DNA of 14,089 bases from JBDSLU01 sp039916225 (lineage in GTDB: Bacteria; Acidobacteriota; Vicinamibacteria; Vicinamibacterales; Vicinamibacteraceae): assembly GCA_039916225.1 (NCBI GenBank), contig JBDSLU010000307.1, forward strand, positions 1 to 14,089. Reading direction: 5' to 3'. Positions 13,889-14,089 of this stretch are shown piece by piece. Every line of letters starts with the position of its first letter. Within the stretch, counting starts at the first letter, position 1. A program made the translations under genes and the position numbers. The notes beneath the pieces are model-generated. The model searched no databases, was not told the DNA's origin, and saw only the letters and a program-made list of their open reading frames with translations.

Positions 13889-14089
13889 CCTCGCCGCTCG
13901 TTCTCGTCGGTTCGCTCGTGCTCCTCGCGGCGGCGATCGCCTATGCCCACGCGACCGCGCTCCTCGGCATGAAGGCGATGTGGGACGGCACGCCGATGTA
14001 TTCGTTCGGCTACATCGTGCCGTTCGTCAGCGCCTACCTGGTGTGGGCGCGCCGCGACGCGCTGGCGGCCACCGTGGCCAGGCCGGCGT
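13885..14089 (+). CDS. xrtA: Exosortase (XrtA/EpsH-type), N-terminal part, cut by right edge
   Basis: Only the first 68 codons are present. The start ATG overlaps the aminotransferase stop as ATGA, so translation is coupled. TM1 spans about residues 4-21 (LVLVGSLVLLAAAIAYAH), then KAMWDGTPMYSFGYIVPFVSAYLVWARRDAL, which is the conserved exosortase N-terminal pattern W-x(4-6)-YSHG-[FY]-[LI]-VP-x(5)-LW-x-RR. The usual His of YSHG is Phe here. The catalytic Cys, Arg and His lie in the missing part. Exosortases are multi-spanning inner-membrane proteases/transpeptidases that recognise C-terminal PEP-CTERM signals. Assignment to the A type rests on the surrounding XrtA-specific genes. In many XrtA systems this protein carries a fused C-terminal EpsI domain, which cannot be judged here. 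Confidence 0.82.
   Translation, partial: MTSPLVLVGSLVLLAAAIAYAHATALLGMKAMWDGTPMYSFGYIVPFVSAYLVWARRDALAATVARPA

Overview
The window is a GC-rich exopolysaccharide locus of the exosortase A (XrtA/EpsH, PEP-CTERM) type. All genes from about position 397 to the right edge lie on the plus strand, with gaps of 80 bases or less and several start/stop overlaps, so they read as one long operon. Gene content, the absence of a receiver domain on the regulator and the sequence style suggest a Gram-negative environmental bacterium. An acidobacterium (Vicinamibacteria-like) is my best guess, but this is an inference from style and not from a marker gene. The only gene on the minus strand is the N-terminus of aat (leucyl/phenylalanyl-tRNA-protein transferase) at the left edge, which points away from the operon.

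Layout. 1-208: aat, partial, minus strand. 209-396: divergent intergenic region with a good sigma-54 (-24/-12) promoter match at 331-346 and two small inverted repeats upstream. 397-2500: control block, a sigma-54 activator without a receiver domain followed by an ExeA-like AAA ATPase of the XrtA-associated type. 2581-7328: envelope export block, comprising an outer-membrane/periplasmic polysaccharide export (OPX) protein, an outer-membrane beta-barrel protein, a Wzz/Wzc-type chain-length determinant and its separate tyrosine autokinase. 7337-9703: polymer block, a membrane sugar-1-phosphate transferase that primes repeat-unit synthesis and a NodB-type deacetylase with the DUF3473-like tail. 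9768-13888: an acylation/amino-sugar block with a stand-alone acyl carrier protein, an AMP-forming acyl ligase, a FemAB/GNAT-fold acyltransferase and a DegT-family aminotransferase. 13885-14089: the N-terminus of the exosortase, cut by the window edge.

How the genes fit together (partly inference): the sigma-54 activator probably switches on its own operon. The priming transferase starts a lipid-linked glycan. The aminotransferase would make an amino sugar, which the ACP/ligase/FemAB trio could acylate, and the deacetylase would trim acetyl groups. The chain-length protein and kinase control polymer length, and the OPX protein plus beta-barrel would form the outer-membrane exit. The exosortase would process PEP-CTERM proteins that partner with this polymer. 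No PEP-CTERM substrate, flippase, polymerase or repeat-unit glycosyltransferase is visible; these probably lie to the right or elsewhere.

Most of the system is a recognisable known type. The parts that deserve a second look are the receiver-less regulator with a GSFTGA loop and its apparent self-promoter, the four-gene ACP/ligase/FemAB/aminotransferase cassette whose product is not established, and the short OPX protein overlapping a beta-barrel gene.
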